A stretch of DNA of 64,000 nt from Gordionus sp. m RMFG-2023 (lineage: Eukaryota; Nematomorpha; Gordioida; Chordodea; Parachordodidae), in contig NC_088778.1 of the NCBI RefSeq assembly GCF_954871325.1, forward strand, positions 1,240,001-1,304,000, written 5' to 3'. This document shows positions 38,236-50,800 of this stretch, piece after piece. The notes beneath the pieces were generated by a model, which saw only the letters and a list, made by a program, of their open reading frames with translations, did no database searches and was not told the DNA's origin. Each line of letters opens with the position of its first letter. Position 1 is the stretch's first letter. The position numbers were made by a program, and so were the translations under genes.

Positions 38236-38939
38236 AATTTATTTTTATTTATTTTCAATCTCCGAGGTTAAAATATGCAAATAATATGCACATTTCCCTC
38301 TCTTAAAAAAAATTTAAATTTCTCACAATATTTTTCTAAAATAATGATGTTTAATTTTTACATAACCTTTTGTCTTCAAAAGCTTTATTTCAAAAACATT
38401 TTTATCATATTAAGTATTACTTATAAGGGTTATTTAAATCAATCCCTTTTAATTCATATGTTTTAATTACACTTTAATATATTTAAAATTAAAGTTTTAT
38501 CTTCTTGTTTAGGATTTATAATGGTTTATATTTAATTATATCTAAGAATTCATTTTTAGGATTAGTTGTTAATTTACAACAATTGGTCATCATTAAAGAA
38601 ATCAAAAAATAATATTTCACTAAGAATTTAAGTAAATAATTTTTTAAAGGCTTTTTTGTGTTCAAATATATCCATTATGATTTTACATTTTAGTGATTTT
38701 AAAAATTTATAACATGCCTTTATCCTGGCATAAAATTTTAATTTTTAATAACTTTTCTTCTTACGTGGATTAGAATAATAAGTAATCATCATTGGTCTCA
38801 CAAAATAGAATTAATAACCTATCGTTCAACTTCCATATCAGTTGTTCCTAGGTTGTCACATTAGGTTAGGTGCTGGTTATCATATTCCAGTCCAACATCC
38901 AGAGCCGGGACACCATGAAGAAAGAAGCTTTTTGCATGA

Positions 38940-39320
38940 AAGAACGTGCTAACATCTCCATAGATTAGGCATTGGTCATATCAATAGATTAGGCAGTCAC
39001 AATAAATAAGGTAGTCATAATAGATAGTCATCTCCATAGGTTACGCAGTCTCCATAGGTTAGATAGTCATCTCAGTAGATTAGGTAGTCACAATAGAAAA
39101 GGTAGTCATAATAGGTAGTCATCTCCATAGGTTAAGCAGTCTCCATAGGTTAGATAGTCATCACAATAGGTAATCATATAAATAGAGTCATCTCAATGGA
39201 TTAAGCAATCGTCACAATAGGTAGTCATATAAATAGAGTCATCTCAATGGATTAAGCAATCGTCACAATAGATAAGATAGTCATAATAGATAAGATAGTC
39301 ATAATAGGTAAGGTAGTGAA
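38940..39320. repeat. AGGTAGTCAT/CCATAGGTTA minisatellite inside the LTR element
   Basis: A complex array built from short modules such as AATAGGTAGTCAT, CTCCATAGGTTA and GATTAGGCAGTCA in varying order. A higher-order repeat of about 60 bp (ATAAATAGAGTCATCTCAAT) appears twice near 39180-39245. Non-coding. Confidence 0.88.
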
Positions 39321-40744
39321 TAATATTTGATTCTTTTATAATTTTGTAAATTTGGATAAAATTTTGACTATCAAAAAGAAAAGTCAAAAAATTTTATTTG
39401 TCCTTATATCATCTCCAATATCGAACGACGAATTTGATAAATAATTCGTATACTTTTTATTTTTACTAAAGAATTCAAGGTAAGGATATTTTTTAATATT
39501 TTTTTTAAACTTTTATCATTTAACTTTAATTTAAAACGAAAAACGTACCACCGTAACCGGGGCACCATGAAAATAAGATTAAAAACAAAATTTGTTTAAT
39601 ATTTTATTATTATTATATTATATCTAAAAACATAGTATATATATATATAAAAAGTTAATTGAAAAATATATAATATCACGTTTTTGTGAATAGTTAAATT
39701 ATATCAAACACATCAATTTATAATATAAGATTAACTATTCAAATTTAAGATTAATTCTTTAAATTTATATATGATCAATCGACATAAGGAAATATATAAT
39801 CAATTTAATTATATTAACAGTAATTTTTGAAGTGAGTGTTTTTTTTTTATTTGATAATTTCTTCTCAAATATTTTATCGATTCATAAAAATCAATCGATC
39901 TGATATTCCTCGCTAAATACCAGAAAGTATTTTTTTACACTAGTTTTGTATTATAAAGGAATTTTTGAAGATTGATAGATCTAACAGGTCACGTATCTTT
40001 TGGTAAAATTTTAATCGTCCCATTTTGGCAAGACTCCAGTTATCGTTAAAAAGTCCGATTAGGGTCGATTTTTTAAAACGGTCATATTAATATTATAACC
40101 TAAATAATATTGTTTGAGCCTAGTGACAAGATTTTTAATAGGCTAGGCGGTCGTCTAACAAAAAAATGGAGACCTCCCCCAATTCCTAACTATATCTATT
40201 CCTTTAGATGCCAATCCACCCTGTTTTGAAAAATTTAGAAGCAAACTGCTACCACCCCCCCCTACTCCATTTATGTAGACGCTTCTGTATATTTATAAAT
40301 TTCTCTTTTTGGGGAAATGTATAATTAATTATATATTAATATTTAATATGAGATGAATACGTGTTGTTAGAAATATCGATGATTTAAAATATAATATCAT
40401 GTTAATATTTTCATCTGAAATCATATTCTATCCCATTTATTCCCTAAAAATGTGATGTATTTTATAATATTTTCCATGACTTCGTTTGTGGTAACCATTA
40501 GTGTTGTTAAACCATCTAACTTTGACCAGCTCTAAAACGGTTTAGCTAAGTATTTATTCTAAAAAAAAAATAGTCTCTATCATTAGGTTGTGGCTTTAGA
40601 TGTTTGTAAAGTCAATTTCTTAGGGGATAACAGCACTAGTAACCACAAAAGAAACTATAAAATAGTATAAATTTCCTATAAAAATTAAAGACTTTATTTA
40701 ATTCAAATTTTCTTTTGAAAATTGGGATATTCCCACTTCCCGCC

Positions 40745-40950
40745 TAGTGTTGTTAAACGGTTCGATTTAAGAAGATTTTTAAAACGAATAACCTTTATCT
40801 AGAAAGATATTATGTAAGCTTGAAAATTTTGCTCAGAGATTAGCACAAAAATTTAGACATCTAGTAATGAAATCTCGAGTCATAGGCGATTTTTTTCTGG
40901 CAAAAATATGAAGTTAACCGTTTTTAGAATCTACGCAAATAGAAATTTCA
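40745..40950. mobile_element. Family A MITE, left end intact
   Basis: It starts TAGTGTTGTTAAACGGTTCG. The interior carries GTAAGCTTGAAAATTTTGCTC, AGACATCTAG and AATCTCGAGTCATAGG in the family order. The right end is worn and its position approximate. Confidence 0.6.
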
Positions 40951-41751
40951 ACACTATCCCCCCCCTCTCCCCCACCTGTAATGGAATGGTTTTCTTTTTA
41001 ATCGGGTTTTTAATTATTTAATCTTTTTTAGAATTTGTGGCAGAAATTTCTTATTTTAGTTTTATCTTAAAACATAAATCTAATATTACTGAATTGTTTG
41101 AAAATAAAATTGGCTACACTATAAAAAGCATATTGAATATATATATATATAGTTATATAACTATATTTTATTATTGCTCGCAATTACATAATGATTTCGA
41201 AATATATTTTGTTATTTCTGTAATTCAATATAAACTATATATAACTACTATACCTAACACATTTTTAATTATGATGTATATTTATATTTAGATATAAAAG
41301 GTATTTAAATTATCAACTTTGGAAAATAAAGTATTTTACGAAAAATGTATTGAATAATAAAGTATAAAAAGTATATGACCTTCGCTAAGATACATTTATC
41401 AGTATCATGAGTTTACACAATTTTGAATGGAATCCCATAGTAACGTAGAGCTCTGATCTCTCTAATTTCGGGATAATAAAGCTTAAGCAATTCATAACAT
41501 AACAAAAGGTGAATACTTAAATATTAAGAAATAACTAACGTGTCTGACCTTTAATTTTTACATTTATAATTGTAATTTTTTTATCAAAATTGAAATTTTT
41601 AAAAATATTATAATTTTTGACATTAAAATAAATTTTATTGTATAATAAATCCCGCTTCCGGTTAAGGTGAAGTGCAAAATATTTTAATGGCGGCGAATTA
41701 ATAATTAGATATCATTGTTAACATCAGTTCAGTATACAATATTAAACATGA

Positions 41752-41757
41752 TTTATT
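41752..41757 (-). promoter_or_regulatory. Candidate ERAL1 poly(A) signal
   Basis: Minus-strand AATAAA, 94-99 bp past the ERAL1 stop codon, and the first such hexamer downstream. The spacing is right for the transcript end. Confidence 0.45.
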
Positions 41758-41850
41758 AATAAGTATAGTACAGTATCATTTATATTATAGGTGTAAATAT
41801 ATATATAATATATTAAAAAATAATTAATTAATATAGGAAATAGATTATTA

Positions 41851-44800
41851 TTATAAAGGTCTGTATTTAACGCCCAGGCTTAAGTAAAGATCAGTTCTAA
41901 AGGTATTCATCAGATTTTGACTCACCCGTTGGCTAATTCCTTTGATTCTTTCTCCTTTCGGACCAATTATCACTTTCTAATATGGATATTAAATAAATGT
42001 TTAAAAGCATATATATAGATGTATATGGGCAAAAAAAAATTCTTTTATTCTTGTCCCAGTTTTATGCCATTTTTAAAGATATATTTAGTAAATTATAGGG
42101 CAAACGTCAATCAACAATATTGCATATTACTGATTGGTAGGGAATTAAATATTATTATAATGAAAATAATATGATTATTATATATATTTTATTTTCGATA
42201 ATTTTAAAAAAATTTATTAAGTTATAAATTTTAGGGAAAATAGTTATTAACAGATTTGGATATTTTTTTAATGAATTTAAAAATTGTAATATTTTAACTT
42301 CCTGGAGAAAAATTGAAATAAAAAAAATCAACTATTGTGTCTTAGTAAGATAAGTAAGACATAGTAGTAAAGATAATTCCTACTTTAAATATTCCTAAAT
42401 TATTCAATTTACCATCGTTTTAACCAATATAAGTCATTATTCTAACTCTGATTGTTAGTAAAGACTGGTATAACCTTATATTATGCAAAGTAAATTGCTT
42501 TAAAAAAAAATAATATTTTGGTACAAAGGCATCGACACCATTTTTAATAAGTCAAAATTTATTTTATATCAAAACTTAACTTTCCTCTCTTTCTTTCTCA
42601 CTTTCTCATCAACAGATTCCATATGTTCTCAATTAACAAGAAATTAACGAAATATATTAGGTAGGAAAAGACTTCCTTTTCTAGAATAATCTCGCCAATT
42701 CTGTACTTGAAAGACACAATATAAATCATTCTTGTAAATATGAATTCCAAAATTGGTAAAGAAAAGATATATATCCATGAGAAATTAAATTGAAATGCTA
42801 CCATATAACTAACCCAAATCAGAAAAATCCTTGGCTTCTGTCGTGAACTTTAAAATGGGAAATACCTTTATCTTCTATAGAGAAGTAAATACTCTAACCA
42901 TGCTAACAAAAAATAAACCAGAGATCACAAATTGACTTATTCGTATCTAATTTTCAGGGGTGTTTTACGATGAAAGTTATGACTAACTTAAAGATAACTG
43001 ACAAAAAATGTTAAAAGCAAAGATTTCATTTAAGAATTTATGAGGAAAAGTCAAATAGAAAAATTAAATAGAAAAATCAACAGTTCCAATTTGAAGGCAG
43101 GACAGCTTGGAGGAAAGAATCTAAATAATCTACTATTAGCTGAGATTAAAATAAGTTTAACCTAGAGCTCACTAGGAAAGTAACCATGTTTTTTAGCTGC
43201 ATCAGGACTTAAATTGGTTGAGGAATGCTGGAGAAATTTTAAGGGGGGGGGGGTACAGTGGCTATGAGCAATGGTAAGCTAAACGACAAAATGGAAGTCT
43301 GTGGAGATAAATTAGGAAAATGAGTGAACTCCGATCAAACATAATCTTGAATAGAGATCTTTGGGAAATGTAGTTCAAGGATTATTAAAGGGGACAGAGG
43401 GATCTAGCAAAAAAAACTTTATTCCATTGTATCAAGCACGAAACCATCTAGTTAGCTTCATAAAAAAAATGGTTCCTGCTGGATTGGAGCCCAGACACTC
43501 ACTTATCGACTAGGCCACAGGCACTACCTAGAGAACAGCAAATATTTTTTTTTTGTATTTTAGAAAATAAAATTAAGAAGCGGTTTAATATTTTAATAAA
43601 ACAGATTTTTATAACAGATATACAACATTTTGCCCCATGATTAAAGGTAAGGAGCTTTATTTTAAACCAAACGAATAAAGGGGCAAACAGGAATGGGGTG
43701 CTTTTGAGCACTATAAAAAAAATACATATATCTTATTTTACGATTAAGTTTTGCTTGGGGCATTTTATAGAAGCTTTGATCCTGAACAACCCAAATTCGT
43801 CCACAAAATACTCATCTAATTTCTTCATTTAAAAAAAAAAAGAAAAAATAATATATCTATATATTAAAATTTTACTTTAAAGAAAAGAAAAGAAAAGAAA
43901 AAAGAAAAGAAAAAGAAAAAGAATTAAATATAAAAAAAAATAGAAATTTTCAGCAACAATTTATTATTTTTTTTACTATGTCCAGAATGTAAGGAATCTG
44001 AAATTTGAATTCCTGTAAAAGCTCTTGTTTGATGGCATCGTAAACGATATCTTCCGGCACTTGATCCGTCACGAATCGACTATTATAGGTCCAAGGTTTG
44101 GCGGGAGCGGCGGATAGCAAATATTCCTTTTTGGTATTGTTCGTGACATTGTAAAAAAAAAATAGTATTAAATATATTTTCTTTTTACATAGCCGGTTAC
44201 CCGATTTAGTCTTCTAATCAACTCTATTAGGAAAATTATAGAATACATTTTCTCCTGATGCCTTAGAAAACCCAAGGATTTCATAAAATCCATGATGAAT
44301 CAATCTCGAGAGTGGCGGAGCTACCAGATCAAGCCAGCTACCGTTTAGGAAAAGGAGAGCAAAATCCCAGGGAAACTATAGCCCAATACGCGAAAGGTCT
44401 GGTCGAAATCGCGTACAATTGCGGCTTGAAAGAATGCCGCGATCTATTTATATCATTACAATTCATGTCGGGCATAAATTCGACGACCATAAAAAAGTAG
44501 ATTACTACCTCTAGCTCTGACACGTTTTCAAGAAAATATTCGAATTTCTAAAGCCGACGAGTTGATAGAATTGTAGAAAAATTATGACAACGTGCAAGGC
44601 CCAAATACTCACAGGCAGAGCAAGTCTACGACTCCAGGATACAACCAACCCATCAATACCAACACCCAACTAACAATTCATCACGATTTTACATGTATGC
44701 TGGGGGTGTTTAACGGGAAGTCGCTAAAATGCCGGTTATAAATATCCTTTCCTAAGATGGATATGGGTGATCCGGTAATTTCCAACGTTATTGGAATGAT

Positions 44801-47800
44801 GTCGTTATTAATAGTTATGGAGATGTGATAGGACAGCTGATTTTTAAAAAATGGCTAACTCAATATTTCACCCAGAAAATTATTACGCAATTTGCTCATA
44901 GAAGGAACAGATGTCTAGAGATATATTATCGAAATCTCGGAGCTTAGGCAATATTTTATAAAAAATCGGCTCAAAATGGGCTGCTTAACAAAACTAGATA
45001 GGACCCTGGTATTGTGGTTTGAGCGACATTTTTTTATTGTCAGAACAGGGTCTTTTTTTCCTGGAGTCGTAGGCTTGCTACCTGTGAGTATTTGGACCTT
45101 GCACCTTGTCATAATACTCTTTGGGTGCTATTGTCCACGATTCTATTGATTGCTCGGCTTTAGCGATTTGAATATATTCTCGAAAAAAACGTGTAGGAAG
45201 CTAGGGATAGTAATCTACCTTTTTATGATCGGTGAATTTCCGCCCGCCCGACATAGATTGCGTCGATATAAATAGATCGCGGCTTTCTTTCGAGCCGCAA
45301 TTGTGAGCGATTTCGACCAGAGCCGCGTACTGGGCTATACTTTCTTTCAGATTTTGCATTCGGTTTCTTAGACGGTAGCGAGCTTCGTTTGGTGGCGCCG
45401 CCATTCTCGAGATTGATTCCTTGATTTTAAGAAATCCTTCGTTTTCTACGGCATCCGGAAAAAACTGTATTCTTTAATTTTTCCGAATAGAGTTGGACCG
45501 CAATAAGTGAGGAATAGGATCTCCTTCTCCGCGTCATCGGTTATATTCGTTGTTACAACCGAAACCGGTGTAAATAATTAGACAAGGGTTCCTGTGCCGA
45601 ATATTCTCTGATGTTTAGTGACTTGTACCCCCAGAGGGCTTAATTGAAGTGATGGGAATTCGTTTACGAGTAGCATAGTAGGAGACACCTGGCCAGTCAG
45701 TCCGTGCGAGCGTGTATGAGCCATAATAGGTAAAACAAAAAGCGCCATAATTGGGGATAAAACCAACCCCCTCCCTTATACTTCTCGGAACTCAAATTAT
45801 ATCTCAAAATTCAGCACGATCTCCGGTACCTAAATATCTAATTTATAATTACTGAACACCTCACTTAGGAATCCAAAAGTATGGAAAAAAACCCCCTAAA
45901 ATGTAATTAAATCAAACAAAAGAGGGGAAAAAAAGACATTTAAAATATAACAAAAAAATTGGTTTCAAATTAAAACGAGTATTGGTGTCTAAACGAATCG
46001 TTTATTTCTAGTCGTTTTTTTATTTTTCTGCCACTAGGAGATCCTGTATATATCTGATCTAACGAAGTCGCTTATCAAGTGGATTAGCTATTGCTTAATA
46101 TATATTTTCATCTTCTTCAGTTCAATCCCCAGGGGAACCAATTCTGAACCTCCTGAAGGTGGACCCGTAAAAAGTCTGGAGCGGGCAAGGGGTAACAGGG
46201 TCCCGGGCCGCCAACATCACATACTATGTTAGATATGGCCAAATCTGTGCAATGTTCCATTTCTCTCCCTTTCTTTGTTAACATTTCCATTTTAGTGCAA
46301 ATTTGCCATTCTTCTTCTTGAGGCAAATTTGGCATAAAAGCCCGCCGAATTCATTTTCGCCCCCTCCCTCCGGCCGCTAAAAGTCTCAGCATGGCCCTGC
46401 CTGGATCAAGGTCGAGGTTGATGTCTCAACAGTTACCCACTTACCTCGTGTTAATAATAACTTATTCGTAAGTTTAAATGTTTCATAAAAAAAAGAGAGG
46501 CGATACTTTTAATTGGTCGGTTCCGTCATTGTCGATAGACGAAATCATGAAAACCTCTTCGAAATTTGGCCACGAGGAGGCGTGTTTATCCTTCATTCTC
46601 GTCTGCACCTTTTCATTTATTACCGACACATCTTCTTCGATACCTAAAATATATATATAAATGGCAGTGTTGTTAAGGGACCTAGATACAAGTATCTAGA
46701 TATAAAAATGTGGTATCTGTATCTAGATAGATTTTAGATTAAAATATCTGTATCTAGATATTATTTTAGACGATGTATCTGTATCTAGATCTATTTAAAA
46801 AGTATCTTTTAACAACTCTGATAAATGGTAATGGTCTTCAAATATCTTCTAAATTATTTGCTAAATACAAGCCTCTCTAAGTTTATACGAGTTTCATAAA
46901 TAATATTCGATTCTTTTTTTTTCTTTCCTTCCTTCTTTCTTTCCTTTTTTTCTTTGATGGTTAAAGGTGCAGATATGCATCAGGATAGATTTACCAATCA
47001 GAAAAGGGAATATTTCGAAAAATTATTAATACACGCTCCGCGACTGACCTATTTGAGTCCCGGTTTGCGATTGAGCGCTGATCGATAACTTTCCCAGAGA
47101 ACCTCGCCTATGACGAAGAAGATAAAACATCAATATTCTGTGCGTTCAGTGCGCAGGTGCAGGTGCCAGAAACCCTTGGTGACACCTCATATATAAGCCC
47201 CTTCGTTAATCCTTTTCTAACGAATGGCTTCGTCAAAAGTTTCATAGAAATTCAAAATGGCGCGAGCAAATGAATCAACCATTTTTAGGGAAGATTAGAT
47301 GTGGTAATCTGGAAGAGGCCTTACCAAGGAAATTTTATGCGTTCTTTTTTTTTTAACGTGCATTAAAGGAATAGAACGGTGTACCTCCATTTATAACAAA
47401 ATCTTTATAAATTAAAATCGTCTTAATGATCAACGATATATAGTATCGGTTATAATTGTTTACTTAAGATGTGCCCAAAAAGGATATCCTAGTCCTTGAA
47501 TAATTATCCTCCGAATTTCTAATTTATATCTATAGAAGATTTTCTATATTATTCTATTCAATGGTATAACATATATAATATTATCAAATTTAGAGTAAAA
47601 TTTGTGAATTATTTTAGTTATAAGTCGTATTCAATCCAAGCAAACATTTATTTATTTATTTACACGTAAAATAGAAATACTTCCAAAATCAACAAAAGTT
47701 TACTTATTTATTTAAGTTTTATGAAAAATACTTTTTATTATTTAAGGAAGGTTGAATCGAAAATTGCGTAGTATTCATAAATTACGTTCGGTCAATGATT

Positions 47801-50800
47801 AGTTTCATTATACCTACACCTCAGAATGCTAAATTAAATCAAATCTTTTCCCAGCCGATTTATCGAATAAAGCTGCTATGATTCGCGCATGCGCTACCCT
47901 TTTTGGTCATAAGTTTTAAACGAATGTTCCAATGATGACATAAATTTAATAACTGAGCATACTCGCGGTCCTATGAATAAAATATGCCCAATTCTGTTTT
48001 AATTTAAAAACATAGATGAAAGACCCTCAAATTCTAAATTCAATCATTGTTGTCTTACAAATACCTTACCCAACATATTTACAAAATCTTTTATAAAACC
48101 CTCAGAATTCCTTGCATAATGATTTTATGAAAAATATACGTTCTTATAATTCAGCTATAGCATTTGCTTCTACGAGTGCTCAAACATCGGAGCTTTCAGG
48201 TAGTGGCCCTTATTGCTTCAAAGTTCATGGTCAAGTATATCACTGTACTTCTCACTTATATCCATCCTCTAATACTCAAGCTACTTATTACAGAGTTATA
48301 TGTATTAGATACTACACAGGCTATAGCTGAGACTGAGAGTATTAAACATCCAGCACATACTAAATGTAACATGATATTATGAAACATTTAGATCAATTAA
48401 TACGTCAAATTAATCCCTACGCTATTAGCTTTAAGACCTTAGGCGAGGTTCAACAATCTGCATTAGAATTTTCAACCACTTCCAATTCAAAAATAACTAA
48501 TGTGATCTTTAAGGGAGATAGACCTAACGATCGGCGCTGTTATATAGAAATTTTAGATCTAGACTAATATTCAAAATCTTCAGCGATCATATTAGGCAAC
48601 CAACCATGTTCACCATGGGGGGACAATATGGGATATACCATGGGGTCTAAATTTGGACTCATTAAGTTAAGAATAATGAGATCATTCTCTTCAGATATAG
48701 GATATCCCTTAAATATCTCATCTAAAAGGAGGTTCGCCATCTTCATCGTTGAAAATCATAGCTACGTCATCCATAGATGGTAAATTATAACGGCGCCGAT
48801 CGTTAGATCTATCTCGCTTAAAGATCATACTAATGGCAGTTATTTTTGAATTGAAATTGGTTGAAAATTCTAATGCAGATTGTTGAACCTCACCTAAGGT
48901 CTTAAAGCTAATAGCGGAGGGATTAATTTGACGTATTAATTGATCTAAATGTTTCATATATCTATGTTACATTCAGTATTTGCTGGATGTTTAATACGCT
49001 CCTCAGCTATAGCCTGCATAGTATCTAATACATATAACTCTGCATAAGTAGGTTGAGTATTAGAGGGTGGATATAAGTGAGAAGTACAGTGATATATTTG
49101 CCAATGAACTTTGAAGCAATAAGGGCCACCATGAAAGCTCCGATATTTGAACACTCGTAAAAGCAAATGCTATAGCTAAATTATAAGAACGTATATTTTT
49201 CATAAAATCATTAAGCAAGGAATTCTAAGGGTTTGATAAAAGATTTTGTAAATAAGGTGGGTAAGGTACTTTTATAAGTTTAACTTTTCCTTTGTGACAA
49301 CAATGATTGAATTTAGAATCCGAGGGTCTTTCATCTATAAAATTCAAAGAAAAAACAAAATTGGGCATATTATATTCATAGGACCGCGAGTAAGCTCAGT
49401 CATTAAATTCATGTCATCATTATTAATTTTAGGGAACAATCGTTTAAACTTTTGCATAGAACGGTCAGCGCATGCGCGATTCATAGCAGCTTTATTCGAT
49501 AAATCAGTTGGGAAAATATTAGATTTAATTTAGCATTCTGAGGTGTAGGCAACGAAGCTAATCGAGGTTTGATATTTTTGGATTTTATTTTGATTACGCA
49601 TCTCACGAATTCGTTCCTTAAAATAATTCAATTATTTTATAAAACTTGATAGACAGGTAAACTTTTGTTTGGCTGGAATAATTTATCTTTTTATGCGTCG
49701 TTGTTAAAGGAATTTTATAAATAAAAAGTGTTAGGGAAGATCCTTTTTCAGACTTTTGCCTAAAAACGGGCAGCGCATGCGCGAATCGTAGCAGCTTTAT
49801 TGGATAAATCAGTTGGAAAAAGATTTGATTTTAATTTAGCATTTTGAGGTGTAGGTAATATGAATACTACGCAATTTACGATTCAACCTTCCCTAAATAA
49901 TATAAAGTATTTTTCATAAAACTTAAATAAATAAGTAAACTTTTGTTGGTTTAGAAGTATTTCTATTCTCATCGATAATAAATAAATAAATGTTTGCTCT
50001 GATTGAATATGACTTATAACTAAAATAATACATAAATTTTACGCTAAATTTGGTATATATATCAGAGTTGGTATCTAGATATAAAAATGTGGTATCTGTT
50101 TCTAGATAGATTTTTGATTAAAATATCGGTATCTAGATATTGCTTTAGACGATGTATCTGTGTCTAGATCCATTTAAAAAGTATCTTTTAACAACTCCGA
50201 TATATATATATATATACACCAAAACTAATTATAAAACGAACTTTAAGGTATAAAAATTAATTAAACGTTTCGAAATTATCTAATAATCATGCGAATTTTT
50301 AAAAGATGTCTCAATTGAAATAGAGAGTCTATTTCGGGAACAGGTTCTAAGTAGTGTTGTTGAACGGCTCGATTTTAGCCGATTCTTAGAAACGACTAAC
50401 TCGTTATTCTAGCCAGAGAGATGTTGACAAAGTCTCTAGATTCCGTTCACAGATGTCCAAACCTTGCTTCCATCTACGAGCAAAATTAACGGGCTTGAGT
50501 AACATACTTCCTGGATAAAATATTGAGTTAGCCGTCTTTTAAAAAAATCGGCTCAGATCGAGCCGTTTAAACGACACTGGTTTTAAGGTGCGTAATAGTT
50601 ATCAATTTGTAACGCGCAAATCTGTTAAATTATATGCCAAAATCTATAATGTATGTCAAAAATGGCTGCGACATCCAGGAATATCGCTTTTAGAGCGAAT
50701 ACCGAAAGCAAACCGGTATCGACGGATAGTCGTGTGCATTGGGGCATATCCGGATACTAACGGAAACATTAGCAAAAATACATTGAATCATTCCAAAGTT

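Larger units (their letters stand above)
37429..39784. mobile_element. Young non-autonomous LTR element (TRIM/LARD-like)
   Basis: Two 217-bp direct repeats (37429-37645 and 39568-39784), about 99% identical, begin TG and end CA. A perfect 5-bp target duplication TAAGG flanks them (37424-37428 and 39785-39789). The 1.9-kb interior has no gag or pol frame but holds two minisatellite blocks (38101-38235 and 38940-39320). The structure looks whole as a non-autonomous element, and its near-identical ends indicate recent insertion. The superfamily cannot be told without coding sequence, and I saw no convincing primer-binding site. It probably depended on a related coding element elsewhere. Confidence 0.88.
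35447..41850. other. Intergenic region upstream of RBM25 and downstream of ERAL1
   Basis: No coding exon was seen. It should hold the RBM25 promoter and 5' UTR, but no TATA box or CpG-rich stretch can be singled out in such A/T-rich DNA. It contains the 92-bp tandem duplication, the young LTR element, and family A pieces near 40010, 40500 and 40745. Confidence 0.6.
47586..50052. mobile_element. Helitron-derived palindrome
   Basis: The outer arms are inverted copies: AAATTTAGAGTAAAATTTGTG at 47586 pairs with the sequence ending at 50052. Helitron Rep N-terminal coding sequence lies in both arms, facing the centre at about 48565. A GCGCATGCGC-containing block occurs once on the left (near 47890) and twice on the right (near 49470 and 49775), so the right arm also has a local direct duplication. 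The whole unit sits in ERAL1 intron 8. No Rep catalytic or helicase domain remains. Confidence 0.8.

Noticed and set aside
37429-39784. CRISPR-like array from the regularly repeated short units inside the LTR element
   Set aside because: Units vary in order and length and are not separated by unique spacers. The context is an animal LTR element.
42598-42804. Minus-strand frame considered as the ERAL1 exon preceding the KH domain
   Set aside because: The exon at 43742-43822 fits the family (EYFVDEFGLFRIKASIKCPK), has proper splice sites, and joins in phase on both sides.
43475-43535. tRNA-like sequence on the minus strand (GGCCTAGTCGATAAGTG and GGCTCCAATCC resembling A and B boxes)
   Set aside because: The boxes are too close together for a tRNA, and no anticodon arm or acceptor pairing could be drawn. 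It may be a SINE head, but no second copy was found.
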